Shown in pieces: positions 41,796-50,351 of a stretch of DNA of 64,000 nt. This DNA is from Elusimicrobiota bacterium. GTDB taxonomy: Bacteria; Elusimicrobiota; Elusimicrobia; UBA1565. Where the stretch lies: contig JACRDO010000095.1 in the NCBI GenBank assembly GCA_016212885.1, positions 1-64,000 of the forward strand, written 5' to 3'. Under the pieces are notes generated by a model. It worked only from the letters and a program-made list of their open reading frames with translations, was not told the DNA's origin and made no database searches. Position 1 is the first letter of the stretch, and every line of letters starts with the position of its first letter. The translations under genes and the position numbers were made by a program.

Positions 41796-42686
41796 TCAGC
41801 CGCCTTTGAGGGGTCCGGCCAGCGAGACCTCGCTGCGGCGGCGGTCGAGCGCGCGGGCCCGTATCTCGAAGGAATCCTTGTCCGCGGCCAGCCGGAACCC
41901 GTCCGGATCGAAGATTCCTTCCATCGCTTCCTTGAATTGCCTCACGTCGCCGCTCGCCTTGGCGAGATCCGCGAGCTGATCGGCATAGGCTCCCCGCTCC
42001 GCCTTGACGGCCTCTTCGACGGCCGCGAGGACCTTGAGCCCCTCGCGGGCCTTGCGGATCGCCTCGCGGTCCGCCGGGGTGGGGGAGAAGATGAAGAACC
42101 ACCAGTTCAGGGCCAGAAAGCCCGCGAGCGAAGCGAAAGCGAAGAGCGCGTTGCGCCCCGCCTGCCCCTGCGTCTTGGCTTGGACCTCGATGACGATAGT
42201 GCGGGCGAGAAGGTCGTGCCAGGCGCGGGACTCGGCCTGGAAGAGGGCCCAGATGAATCCGAGGTTGAAGACCGGCATGCTTGCCGCGTAGCCCAAGGCC
42301 CGCACAACGCTGCGGGCGAAGCCGGGGCGGCTTGCGTCCGGCCGGACCACGCGCAGGCCCAGCAAGCGCTTGCCGAGCGTCGCGCCGAAGAAGTTGCCCA
42401 GCATCTGATATAGGAGGTAGGCCGCGGCCCAGCCGAGGAAGATCCTCTTCCAGCCCCCGGTTACGAGGGTCGGGTCGTGTTTGAGAACGATGCGGCAATA
42501 GAGTGTCCCATAGTAGCCGGCCAGGAAGGGGAGGAGGTCGAGCAGGAAGGCGAGGAACCTGTCGGTGATCTTCGCCAGCGGCGGCGCGCTGGGAAGCGCC
42601 GTCCTCGCAGGACCGCCGTTCTCCCCTTCAGGAGAGGGCGGCGCGCTTGAAGAGGACGGCGCGGCCGGGGACTGGGGCTCGTCCAT
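41796..42686 (-). CDS. RDD-family membrane protein with soluble C-terminal domain
   Basis: The 296-residue protein has an RDD domain (about residues 38-175: ITDRFLAFLLDLLPF, LGKRLLGLRVVR, ARSVVRALGY), a further membrane segment (about 185-205), and a C-terminal soluble region (about 210-296) with a helix plus strands resembling the pilin-like domain appended to some RDD proteins. RDD proteins are membrane proteins of unclear role, some acting as ion antiporters. Residues about 14-36 are encoded by a family-3 repeat in the disordered N-terminus. Confidence 0.82.
   Translation of the reverse strand: MDEPQSPAAPSSSSAPPSPEGENGGPARTALPSAPPLAKITDRFLAFLLDLLPFLAGYYGTLYCRIVLKHDPTLVTGGWKRIFLGWAAAYLLYQMLGNFFGATLGKRLLGLRVVRPDASRPGFARSVVRALGYAASMPVFNLGFIWALFQAESRAWHDLLARTIVIEVQAKTQGQAGRNALFAFASLAGFLALNWWFFIFSPTPADREAIRKAREGLKVLAAVEEAVKAERGAYADQLADLAKASGDVRQFKEAMEGIFDPDGFRLAADKDSFEIRARALDRRRSEVSLAGPLKGG
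42579..42645. repeat. Family-3 repeat in the RDD gene
   Basis: On the minus strand the unit runs from GCGCCGCCCTCTCCTGAAG through GGGAGAACGGCGGTCC to GAGGACGGCGCTTCCC. It is read in the same frame as the MerR copy (compare PPSPEGENGGPARTA with PPSSGKENDSPTRTA). Confidence 0.85.
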
Positions 42687-42692
42687 GCGCCT

Positions 42693-42722
42693 ATCGTACT
42701 ACCAAGGCCGTTGGGAACGCAA
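42693..42722 (-). promoter_or_regulatory. Leaderless-type promoter of the RDD gene
   Basis: On the minus strand TTGCGT (42717-42722), an 18-base spacer and TACGAT (42693-42698) lie 6 bases before the ATG at 42686. Confidence 0.5.
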
Positions 42723-42726
42723 CCTC

Positions 42727-43184
42727 TCACCCCTTCGGCTTGAGCCGCCGGAGCCCTGCGAAGAGGTCATCCGTGGAAAGCTTTGAACAGAAGGCCAGCA
42801 ATCCTTCGACCATGTCCATCGAGGGCTCCGCACTTTTCAAGGACTCCATACTTAGGAATACGACTGAGTCGGCCAAAAGTTCCCTTATGAAAGAGCGTGC
42901 GTCGAGCCGGCCGACGAGGGCGGCCCCTTCTGCAGGCTCGCTCGGGCGCTCTTCCCCAACCTCAGTCTGCCCAGTCTACCCGGAATGTAAACCCATCCTG
43001 CCTCGACGAGAGGGTCGGCGTCATGCTCGTCAATGATGTGAGCCCATCGTCGGATAATCTTTGGTTCACTCAAAAACTTTCTTCGTCGGGCGTCACCTTG
43101 AGTGCAAATTATGATGGAAATAGCGATACTTTCTGCACGCCTACCCGGAAAATCCAGGTAGGCATGCAGAAAAAGTCGATAATT
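42727..43184 (-). pseudogene. Frameshifted coding remnant
   Basis: The minus-strand frame from 43184 reads a protein-like sequence (HAYLDFPGRRAESIAIS ... SEPKIIRRWAHIIDEHD ... LVEAGW). Removing one base near 42992 and one near 42964 lets it continue as FTFRVDWAD, EVGEERPSEPAEGAALVGRL and on to LFAGLRRLKPKG with a stop at 42727. The two apparent +1 shifts suggest a decayed gene. No family was recognised. GC content is lower than in neighbours. Confidence 0.5.
43130..43172. repeat. 16-bp inverted repeat in the remnant region
   Basis: Positions 43130-43145 and 43157-43172 pair at 15 of 16 bases (TTTCTGCAxGCCTACC type) around an 11-base loop. No T-tract follows on the plus strand. From here to 43399 I see no further gene on either strand. 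Confidence 0.6.
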
Positions 43185-43399
43185 TCAGCATTATTTGTCT
43201 GCGGGGTGACGGCGGCGACAAGGACGCATGTGCTCAGTGGAAAAGAATCTTGCTCAGTCATGCGGGAGCTGGCTCACCGAATGTCCACGCTGCGAAGCGC
43301 GTCCAATCGCAGGGCATTCAGGCCCCTGACAGTAATCCGACCAAAAGGCTGTCGGAGCACCCGAGGCAATTGTGTTCAAGACCAGCAGGCTTGCTCCGC

Positions 43400-45937
43400 C
43401 TAGCCGAGTTTCCCGAGGCGCCAGCGCAGGTACAGGTAGGCGATCCCGATCGGGATCAGCATGAAGGAGAGGTAGGTGAACGGCGTCAGCCCGGCCGCGG
43501 CCTTGAAGAGGTACTTCATCCCCACGAGGCCGAGGGTGGTGATGGCCAGAGAGGCCGAGCCCAAGAATCCCATCGCGTCCGCCATGTCTTCCTTGCGCGG
43601 GACCCGGGCCTGGAAGAAGCTCTGCAGCTTGAGCGTCGAGATGACCTGCGCGATCCCGAACGGGATCAGGGCAAGGGCGGGGAGAGTCAGGCTCGAGGCC
43701 CATGAGAGGAAGGCCGGGAGCGCCGCCATGGCGCCCAAGGTCGGCAGCGGCAGGGCCAGCGTGGCGAGCAGGGAGAGGCCCCCGGTCCCGAGGAGGAGCC
43801 AGCGCAGGAGCGACTTCCTGAGGATTTGCGCTTCCTGCGCATCGTCGATCTGCCCGGACTCCTTGCCCTTGGCGATCCGGTTGCCCTCCATCGTCATCAG
43901 CAGCCCGCCCAGCAGGCCGCCCGCGCTGTAGAGGCCGGTCAGCCAGCCGCTCACCGAGGTGGCCAGCTCCGAGTTGGCGGCGCCCACCAGCGCCAGCGCG
44001 TAGCCGGGCGCCATCATCTGATAAAGGAAAGGGTTGAGCATCATGACCAGGGAGTAGGCGATGAAGCTCAGGCGCAGGGCCGGAGCCCTCCAGACGAGCT
44101 TCGCGCCGCGGCCGATCTTTTGGAAGAAGCCCTTGAAGACGGCCCCTACGCCGCCCGGGCGGCTCTGCGGCCGCTCGCTCTTCAACTCGGATTTAGGAGG
44201 CAGGCGCAGGGTCTTCCATACGATCATCGCGGAAGCGAGAGCCGCGACCGGGAATGCGATCAGCGCGGGCATGAAGCCGAAGCTTGACACCACGATCCCG
44301 GTCACGATCGGCCCGGCGATCCCGATGATCTCGACGAGGGTGTGCTCGATGGACCAGAACCTCTCGAGCGCCGAGTTCTTCTGGCCCACCAAAAGCGGCG
44401 GGATGCTGTTGAGCGCCGTGATCGTCACCCCGAAAATCAGCGCGTTGACGGAGTAGAAGCCGATCATCAGAGGAAGGGTGATGTGCCCTGTGGCGAGCAG
44501 GCCGATGAGCGCCGAGATGGAAGCCAGCCTGAGGAGCATGGAGCCGAGGTACGTCTTCCTGATCCCGAACTTCTCGACTAGGACGGGCCCGATCTGCCGC
44601 CCGATGATGCCCGCGATGGAGGAGAACACCGCGAGCTGGGCCACGACGGTGAAATCGCCGAAGGCCTTCTGCACCAGGGTGGGCATCGCCGCGCCGAGGG
44701 CCTCGATGCCCACCTGGGCCACCAGCAGGGAGGAGATGAACCACCAGGCCACCTTGCCCAGAGCGGAGCGCTCCTTCTTCTCCTGCGCGGGCGCCGGGTC
44801 CGTCTTCGGAGCCTCTTGGATGTTGGCCGCGTTCGGGATGGCTGACGGGGGGAGGGAGAGCTGAGCCTCCGCGCCGACCGCCTCGGAAACCGGGGAGAGC
44901 TGAGCCTCCGCAGCTTCGACGCTCTCGAGCGCCAGCTGAGCCGGGGTCCCGGCGGCCTTGCCGGCTTGGACCTTGAAAGCCAAGCCCGCGTTCTCATCCG
45001 GAAGGCTGATGACGCGCCGGCCCAGGAACGGGATCTTCGAGAGCCAGCCTCCGGCCTTCACCGGAGCCTGGGAGGGGGAAGCTGTCTCGCCTTGCGCTTC
45101 TGCGCCGCTCAGCTCGCCCAGGGCGCGCGCGTCGGACCGGAGATCCTCGGAATCCTGCCGTCCGGAGAAGAGCCTCTTCAGCTCTTCGAAGCGCCGGCCC
45201 AGGGTGTTCGGTCGGCCGCGCAGCTGCTGAAGGGAAGAGGCGCCTTGCTCGACGACGGGGACCTCTCCGACATCCGTTGTGCGGACATCGCCCGACTGCG
45301 CGGCCGCAGGGACCCCGCGCGGACCGACCAAGGACGCGGCAGGCGCCGACACCGAAGCGTCCATGGCGCGTTCGCGCAAGACCGCGGGGGCCTGGAAAGG
45401 GACGGGCTGCATCCCGCCGCCGGAGGGCCGCAGAAGCGGGACCCGCTGGGGCGCTGCCCCAGGGGCGGCGATGACGGAGGCGGGCAGCACGAGCGACGCG
45501 GCGGAGGGCGAAGCGGTGACGGAGGGCTCCACGACCGGGGTCGGCACGGAGAGGGGGGAGACGAGCCCGTTCGAGATATTCCCCATGAAGCCCGGAAGGC
45601 TGGTCTGGATGCGGATGTTCTGCAGGCTGAGCGCTCCAACTCCAGCCGCGCCGAGGTTCAGGCCGCCGACCGGGGTGTTGACCTTGATCGGGGTCGGAGC
45701 GGTCTGCGCCGCGGCCTGGGTGGGGCCGATGCCTGGGGCCGTGAGGAGGAGCGCGAGCGCCAGAGCGAGGCAAAGCGCGCGCTTGGCCGTACCAAACATC
45801 CAAAATATGTAGGTTCGGTACGTCCCGTCCAAACCTTCCGAACGTCGTAGGTTTGGACGTATCGAACCTACGCAGTTTGGAAAGTTCGATACGAACCAAC
45901 GTCGTTTGGATGTTCGGGACGCCGTAAGGACCTTCAT
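43400..45937 (-). CDS. MFS transporter with long N-terminal extension and repeat-split signal region
   Basis: The C-terminal 460 residues form a major-facilitator transporter with about 12 hydrophobic segments (SLLVAQVGIEALGAAMP; RQIGPVLVEKFGIRKTYLGS as the loop 2-3 motif). Before it lie some 330 low-complexity residues and, at the very start, MKVLTA followed by a 44-residue insert and then AKRALCLALALALLLTAPG. Removing the 132-bp family-1 element restores a textbook signal peptide. The substrate is unknown. TATAAT lies 9 bases upstream of the ATG. Confidence 0.83.
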   Translation of the reverse strand: MKVLTASRTSKRRWFVSNFPNCVGSIRPNLRRSEGLDGTYRTYIFWMFGTAKRALCLALALALLLTAPGIGPTQAAAQTAPTPIKVNTPVGGLNLGAAGVGALSLQNIRIQTSLPGFMGNISNGLVSPLSVPTPVVEPSVTASPSAASLVLPASVIAAPGAAPQRVPLLRPSGGGMQPVPFQAPAVLRERAMDASVSAPAASLVGPRGVPAAAQSGDVRTTDVGEVPVVEQGASSLQQLRGRPNTLGRRFEELKRLFSGRQDSEDLRSDARALGELSGAEAQGETASPSQAPVKAGGWLSKIPFLGRRVISLPDENAGLAFKVQAGKAAGTPAQLALESVEAAEAQLSPVSEAVGAEAQLSLPPSAIPNAANIQEAPKTDPAPAQEKKERSALGKVAWWFISSLLVAQVGIEALGAAMPTLVQKAFGDFTVVAQLAVFSSIAGIIGRQIGPVLVEKFGIRKTYLGSMLLRLASISALIGLLATGHITLPLMIGFYSVNALIFGVTITALNSIPPLLVGQKNSALERFWSIEHTLVEIIGIAGPIVTGIVVSSFGFMPALIAFPVAALASAMIVWKTLRLPPKSELKSERPQSRPGGVGAVFKGFFQKIGRGAKLVWRAPALRLSFIAYSLVMMLNPFLYQMMAPGYALALVGAANSELATSVSGWLTGLYSAGGLLGGLLMTMEGNRIAKGKESGQIDDAQEAQILRKSLLRWLLLGTGGLSLLATLALPLPTLGAMAALPAFLSWASSLTLPALALIPFGIAQVISTLKLQSFFQARVPRKEDMADAMGFLGSASLAITTLGLVGMKYLFKAAAGLTPFTYLSFMLIPIGIAYLYLRWRLGKLG
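45789..45920. repeat. Family-1 element in the MFS gene start region (four units)
   Basis: The units are GTACCAAAC/GTTCGGTAC (45789-45821, one mismatch), GTCCAAACCT/AGGTTTGGAC (45827-45858), GTATCGAAC/GTTCGATAC (45859-45892) and a left-truncated unit ending GTTCGGGAC (45920). The total is 132 bp, 44 codons. About 96 bp are identical to the reverse complement of the copy at 60484. Confidence 0.93.
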
Positions 45938-46078
45938 GGCGCTGATATTATAGGCGCTGACCGGCCATGCGTCCGAGGGCCTTTCGGGTCGGAACGCTCT
46001 GAAATACGGCCCCCTGCGCGGTGGGCCCTAGGCCCCGGATTGCTGCCGAATCATCAAGCTTGACCGAAAATAATTGCG

Positions 46079-46107
46079 TGGATTTGCCCATGCGCATTTT
46101 GTTTAAT
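46079..46107 (+). promoter_or_regulatory. Possible promoter of the HEAT-repeat gene pair
   Basis: TGGATT (46079-46084), a 17-base spacer and TTTAAT (46102-46107), 55 bases before the ATG at 46163. Confidence 0.4.
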
Positions 46108-46162
46108 TCAATCCAATGGAAATTGGCTCCCACGCACTCCTCCCTGACGCGATGGAGGGCGG

Positions 46163-46780
46163 ATGAAGCAGATCATACTCGTCGTCGCGATCCTGGCGGT
46201 CGGCTTATACGCCTACATCCGGTTCACGCAGAGCAAGAAGCCCCCCGAGGAGCCGCCGCCTCCCCCGCCGGTCATCGAGCTTCCTCCTCCCCAGGTCCTC
46301 TCCGAAGAGGAGCTCGAGCGCGTCAAGTCCGCCACGATCGACTCGGACCCGCAGGTGCGCTGGGAGGCCCTGCAGCTGCTCGTCACCTCGCAGGACACCC
46401 GCGCCGAGGACATCATGGTCCACATGCTGCACCATGACGCGGACGCGCAGATCCGAAAGAACATCATCGGCATCCTGGCCAACCGCAAGGGCCCGAAGAT
46501 CACCGAGAACCTGATCGCGATGCTCAAGGACATGGATTCGGAGGTGCGCCACGCCGCGCTCGACGCGCTCGGCAGGATCGGGGACCCCTCCACGGCGCCG
46601 GCCATCACCGAGGCGATGCGCGACACCGACGAGCGCGTTCGGCTCACGGCCCTGACCATCCTCAAGAACATGCAGGAGGCCCGCAACCGCGACATCGAGG
46701 AGAAGCGCCGCCAGCAGGAGGAGGCCCTGCGCCAGCACGAGGAGATGCTGCGCCAGCAGCAGGGCGGGAAGAAGAAATAG
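46163..46780 (+). CDS. Membrane-anchored HEAT-repeat protein 1
   Basis: The 205-residue protein has an N-terminal transmembrane helix (residues 3-20), a Pro-rich linker (EEPPPPPPVIELPPP), four HEAT/PBS-lyase-type repeats (DSDPQVRWEALQLL, DADAQIRKNIIGIL, DMDSEVRHAALDALGRIGD, DTDERVRLTALTIL) and a Gln/Glu-rich tail. It is paralogous to the next gene, three bases downstream. The repeats should form a protein-binding solenoid. The location just upstream of the MoxR/Bat operon suggests a shared envelope role. Confidence 0.83.
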   Translation: MKQIILVVAILAVGLYAYIRFTQSKKPPEEPPPPPPVIELPPPQVLSEEELERVKSATIDSDPQVRWEALQLLVTSQDTRAEDIMVHMLHHDADAQIRKNIIGILANRKGPKITENLIAMLKDMDSEVRHAALDALGRIGDPSTAPAITEAMRDTDERVRLTALTILKNMQEARNRDIEEKRRQQEEALRQHEEMLRQQQGGKKK

Positions 46781-46782
46781 GC

Positions 46783-47433
46783 ATGGCCCGCGTTTTCCTG
46801 ATCCTCGTCATATTGGGCGGCGGGATCTATTTCTACGTGAAGCACCTCGGCAAGAAGGAGGAAGCTCCGCCTCCGCCGCCGCCCGTCATCGAGATTCCCG
46901 AGCCCCTTTTCCTCCACGAGGCGGAGGTCGCCCAGATTCTGCGCACGACGAAGGACTCCGACCCGCACGTGCGCTGGGCCGCGATCGAGCTCCTCTACCG
47001 CATGGGACATCCGGAAGCGATGAAGCTCATCGAGAACACCATCGCCATGGAGACCAACGCCGAGATCCGCCACCAAGCGATCAACTTCCTCAAGAGCGCG
47101 CCTCACAAGGATGCCTCCCGGCAGATCCTGCCGGCCCTGGGCGACACGGACATCCAGACGCGCTCCGCGGCCTTGACGGCCCTGGGCGAGCGGGGAGACA
47201 AGGAGATCGCCCCGGAGATCGTGAAGATGCTCTCGGATTCGGAGCCTGATGTCCGCGTCAAGGCTCTGCAGGCGCTCTCGCGCCTGCAGAGCAAGCGCGC
47301 GGAAGAATACCGCGCCCTTCAGGACGAGCTCCGCCGGAACTACCAGGAAGCCCTCGAACTCGCCAAGCAGAGGGCGAAAGGGAAGACGACGACAGGCGGC
47401 CCGTCGAACGTCTGGGACGTCGGCAGCAAATAA
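46783..47433 (+). CDS. Membrane-anchored HEAT-repeat protein 2
   Basis: The 216-residue paralogue of the preceding gene shares its layout: an N-terminal helix (residues 3-20), PPPPPPVIEIPEP linker, four HEAT repeats (DSDPHVRWAAIELLY, TNAEIRHQAINFL, DTDIQTRSAALTALGERGD, DSEPDVRVKALQAL) and a charged tail. The two genes arose by tandem duplication. The moxR start follows 17 bases later behind a GGGAGG site, so the pair is likely co-transcribed with it. Confidence 0.83.
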   Translation: MARVFLILVILGGGIYFYVKHLGKKEEAPPPPPPVIEIPEPLFLHEAEVAQILRTTKDSDPHVRWAAIELLYRMGHPEAMKLIENTIAMETNAEIRHQAINFLKSAPHKDASRQILPALGDTDIQTRSAALTALGERGDKEIAPEIVKMLSDSEPDVRVKALQALSRLQSKRAEEYRALQDELRRNYQEALELAKQRAKGKTTTGGPSNVWDVGSK

Positions 47434-47450
47434 GGGAGGACACAACCGCC

Positions 47451-48440
47451 ATGCCGCTCGACATCCGCGAGATCACCCAGAAGGTCCAGAGCGAAAGCGT
47501 CTTCGTCGCCGAGCTGAAGAAGGAGCTCGGCCAGGTCATCGTCGGCCAGGAGGAGATGGTCGACCGCCTCCTCGTGGGCCTGCTCGCCAGGGGCCACATC
47601 CTCCTGCAGGGGGTCCCCGGCCTCGCCAAGACCCTCACCATCAAGACGATCGCCTCCGCCGTCGAGGCCCAGTTCAGCCGCATCCAGTTCACGCCGGACC
47701 TGCTCCCAGCTGACCTGACCGGCACGCTCATTTACAGCCCTCAGACGGGCAAGTTCACCGCGCGCCGCGGCCCGGTCTTCGCGAACCTCATCCTCGCCGA
47801 CGAGATCAACCGCGCCCCGGCCAAGGTCCAGAGCGCGCTCCTGGAGGCCATGCAGGAGCGGCAGGTGACGATCGGCGACGCCTCCTACGCCCTGCCGGAC
47901 CCCTTCCTGGTGCTCGCCACCCAGAACCCGATCGAACAGGAAGGGACCTACCCTCTTCCCGAAGCGCAGGTGGACCGCTTCATGCTGAAGGTCATCGTCG
48001 ACTACCCGCGCAAGGACGAAGAGCGTGTGATCCTCGAGCGCATGACTACAGGCCGCATCCCGCAGGCGCGGGCCGTGATCTCCCAGAAGCACATCCTGGC
48101 GGCCCAGCAGGTCGTGGATTCGATCTACGTGGACGAGAAGGTGAAGAGCTACGTCCTGGACATCGTCTTCGCCACGCGCCGTCCCGAGGAGCACCGGCTG
48201 GAGAAGCTCAAGCCCCTCATCCAGTACGGCGCGAGCCCCCGGGCCACCATCATGCTGGTCCTCGCGGCCAAGGCCTTCGCCTTCCTCAACGGCCGCGGCT
48301 TCGTGACCCCGGAGGACATCAAGTCCATCGGCGCCGACGTCCTGCGCCACCGCATCATCGTCAGCTACGAGGCCGAGGCCGAGAACGTGACCTCGGAGGA
48401 CATCATCCGCACGATCTTCGAGACGATCGAGGTCCCGTAA
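47451..48440 (+). CDS. MoxR-type AAA+ ATPase
   Basis: The 329-residue MoxR ATPase has Walker A GVPGLAKT (near residue 54), the PDLLPADLTGT insert, Walker B LILADEINRAPAK (near 113), sensor 1 LATQNPIEQEGTYPLPEAQ and sensor 2 GASPRA. MoxR proteins act as chaperones for metal or cofactor insertion and for VWA-domain complexes. It is followed by DUF58 and Bat genes in the standard order, with a GGGAGG site at its start. Confidence 0.94.
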   Translation: MPLDIREITQKVQSESVFVAELKKELGQVIVGQEEMVDRLLVGLLARGHILLQGVPGLAKTLTIKTIASAVEAQFSRIQFTPDLLPADLTGTLIYSPQTGKFTARRGPVFANLILADEINRAPAKVQSALLEAMQERQVTIGDASYALPDPFLVLATQNPIEQEGTYPLPEAQVDRFMLKVIVDYPRKDEERVILERMTTGRIPQARAVISQKHILAAQQVVDSIYVDEKVKSYVLDIVFATRRPEEHRLEKLKPLIQYGASPRATIMLVLAAKAFAFLNGRGFVTPEDIKSIGADVLRHRIIVSYEAEAENVTSEDIIRTIFETIEVP

Positions 48441-48467
48441 GGAGACCCCCGGGGCGCCGGAGAGCGC

Positions 48468-49346
48468 ATGCTCCCCAAAGAGATCCTGGCGCAGGTGCGC
48501 CGAATCGAGATCCGGACCGGGCGTTTGGTCCAAGACGTCTTCGCCGGGAAATACCTGAGCGTCTTCAAGGGCCGCGGGATGGAGTTCTCCCAGGTCCGCG
48601 AGTACGCCCCCGGCGACGACATCCGCTCGATCGACTGGAACGTGAGCGCGCGCTTCTCGCGGCCCTTCGTGCGGCAGTACCAGGAGGAGCGGGAGCTGAC
48701 CCTCATGGTCGCCTGCGACCTCTCCGGCTCCCAGTTCTTCGGGAGCGGGCGCCGCCTCAAGCGCGAGGTGGCCGCCGAGCTCTCAGCTGTCCTGGCCTTC
48801 TCGGCCTTAAAAAACAACGACAAGGTCGGGCTCTTCCTGTTCACCGACGGCCGCGAGCTGTTTATCCCTCCGCGCAAGGGCCGCCTGCACGTGCTGAAGA
48901 TCATCCGCGACGTGCTCGTCTTCGCCCCCCAGCGCCGCAGGACCGACATCGCCGCCAGCCTCGACACGCTCAACCGCATGCTGCGCCGGCGCAGCATCCT
49001 CATGCTGGTCTCGGACTTCCAGGACCAGGGCTTCGAGCGGGTCATGCGCCGCACCGCGGCCAAGCACGACCTCATCCCGGTCGTGGTCGAGGACCCGCGG
49101 GAGAGCGACCTGCCCGCCCCGCCGGCCTGGCTCGACCTGGCGGACCCCGAGACCGGCGAGCGGGCCCTGGTGCGCCCGACCGCTCTGCTGAGGGAGCAGC
49201 TCCGCCGCCGCCGCGCTGAGGCGGAGGGCCGGATCTCGGAGGCCTTCCGCTCAGCGCACGTCGAACCCATCCGGGTCCGGACCGACGAGCCCTACGTGGA
49301 TCCGATCGTCCGCTACTTCCAGGAGCGGGCGCGGAGGTTCCGGTGA
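48468..49346 (+). CDS. DUF58 protein of the MoxR/Bat operon
   Basis: The 292-residue protein has the DUF58 core GRGMEFSQVREYAPGDDIRSIDWN near residue 35, then a VWA-like fold with VACDLSGSQ at the MIDAS position and VSDFQDQGFE. DUF58 proteins almost always accompany MoxR ATPases and probably are their clients. It ends with a 4-base overlap with the next gene. Confidence 0.92.
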   Translation: MLPKEILAQVRRIEIRTGRLVQDVFAGKYLSVFKGRGMEFSQVREYAPGDDIRSIDWNVSARFSRPFVRQYQEERELTLMVACDLSGSQFFGSGRRLKREVAAELSAVLAFSALKNNDKVGLFLFTDGRELFIPPRKGRLHVLKIIRDVLVFAPQRRRTDIAASLDTLNRMLRRRSILMLVSDFQDQGFERVMRRTAAKHDLIPVVVEDPRESDLPAPPAWLDLADPETGERALVRPTALLREQLRRRRAEAEGRISEAFRSAHVEPIRVRTDEPYVDPIVRYFQERARRFR

Positions 49347-50257
49347 GGAGGGTCTTGGCCCCCTGCCTGCTCCTCTGCGCGCAGGCGGCCGCGGCCGCGG
49401 TCGGCTTCGAGCTCTCCCCCGCGACCTCCACGGTCCTGCTCGGGGCCCCGGTCGAGATCTCCGGCACGGCCCAGGTTCCCGCCGGGCGCCTGCTGACGCT
49501 CGCGCTCTCCGGGCGCTCCACCGGAGCTTTCGAGCTGCTCGACGTCCAAATCAGCCCTGGTTCCGAAGGCTCGGGGCCGAACGGGGGGCGGGCCTACTCG
49601 ATCAAGATGACGGCCGCGGCCTTCGAGCTCGGCCCGGTCCTCTTCCCCCAGCTCCCGTGGAGCCTCAAGCCTCCGGGCGGTGAAGCGGAAATCGTTCTAA
49701 GCCCGCCCATCCCCCTCGTCGTGGTCCCGCCGGAGTCCGCCAAGAAGGGCGTAGACATCCGCGACATCAAGGGCCCGCTCTCTCCCTCGGCCTGGCCCTG
49801 GATCCTGGCGGCCCTGGCGCTCCTCTGCGCGGCTCTCTACCCGCTCCATCGCCGGCTGCGCGCCAGGTCCCTGAAGGGCGGCTGGGCCGCGCAAGCGCCG
49901 GACACGCTGACCCCGGAGCAGAAAGCCTTGGACGATTTGGGCGCGCTCTTCGCCCTGGGCCTTCCGGTCAAGGAGTTCTACGATAGGCTCTCCGACATCC
50001 TGCGGCTCTACCTCTCGCGGCGCTACGGCCTCGACGCCCTGCAGATGACGACCCACGACCTCCTTCGGGCCCTGCGCGGAGGTCAAGCGGACACGGCCTC
50101 GACCCGCCAGATGACGAAGGCCCTTCTCGGCCGCTGCGACCTGGCCAAGTTCGCGCGCTTCGCTCCCGCCGATCCGGAGCGGCTGCGCGACGTCGAGGCC
50201 GCCAAGCACATCGTGCGCAGCAGCGCGAAGCCGGAGGCGGCGAAAACTAATTCATGA
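49343..50257 (+). CDS. DUF4381-like membrane protein of the Bat operon
   Basis: The 304-residue protein starts at GTG 49343. It has a signal peptide, an immunoglobulin-like periplasmic domain (about 20-130), a transmembrane helix (about 148-168, WPWILAALALLCAALYPL), and a cytoplasmic helical domain (about 190-290: LGLPVKEFYDRLSDILRLYLSRRYGLDA, then TTHDLLRAL). This layout is usual for the small BatD-like/DUF4381 member between DUF58 and BatA. The last residues are charged and variable. Confidence 0.8.
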   Translation: MRRVLAPCLLLCAQAAAAAVGFELSPATSTVLLGAPVEISGTAQVPAGRLLTLALSGRSTGAFELLDVQISPGSEGSGPNGGRAYSIKMTAAAFELGPVLFPQLPWSLKPPGGEAEIVLSPPIPLVVVPPESAKKGVDIRDIKGPLSPSAWPWILAALALLCAALYPLHRRLRARSLKGGWAAQAPDTLTPEQKALDDLGALFALGLPVKEFYDRLSDILRLYLSRRYGLDALQMTTHDLLRALRGGQADTASTRQMTKALLGRCDLAKFARFAPADPERLRDVEAAKHIVRSSAKPEAAKTNS

Positions 50258-50324
50258 CACAGAAACGGAAGCTGGATCACAGCGGAATTCAGAAACTCGA
50301 CGGAATGTTTCCAAAAGAGCACTC

Positions 50325-50341
50325 GCGCCCCTTCGGGGCGC
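50325..50341 (+). promoter_or_regulatory. Stem-loop in the gap before batA
   Basis: GCGCCCC and GGGGCGC pair around TTC with no T-tract. It lies 11 bases before the batA ATG in the only sizeable gap (94 bp) of the Bat operon, and may tune BatA translation or transcript processing. Confidence 0.4.
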
Positions 50342-50351
50342 TCGGCGGCTG

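Noticed and set aside
42897-43403. Plus-strand 168-codon open frame in the gene-poor stretch
   Set aside because: It overlaps the more protein-like minus-strand remnant and has no recognisable composition, start signal or domain.
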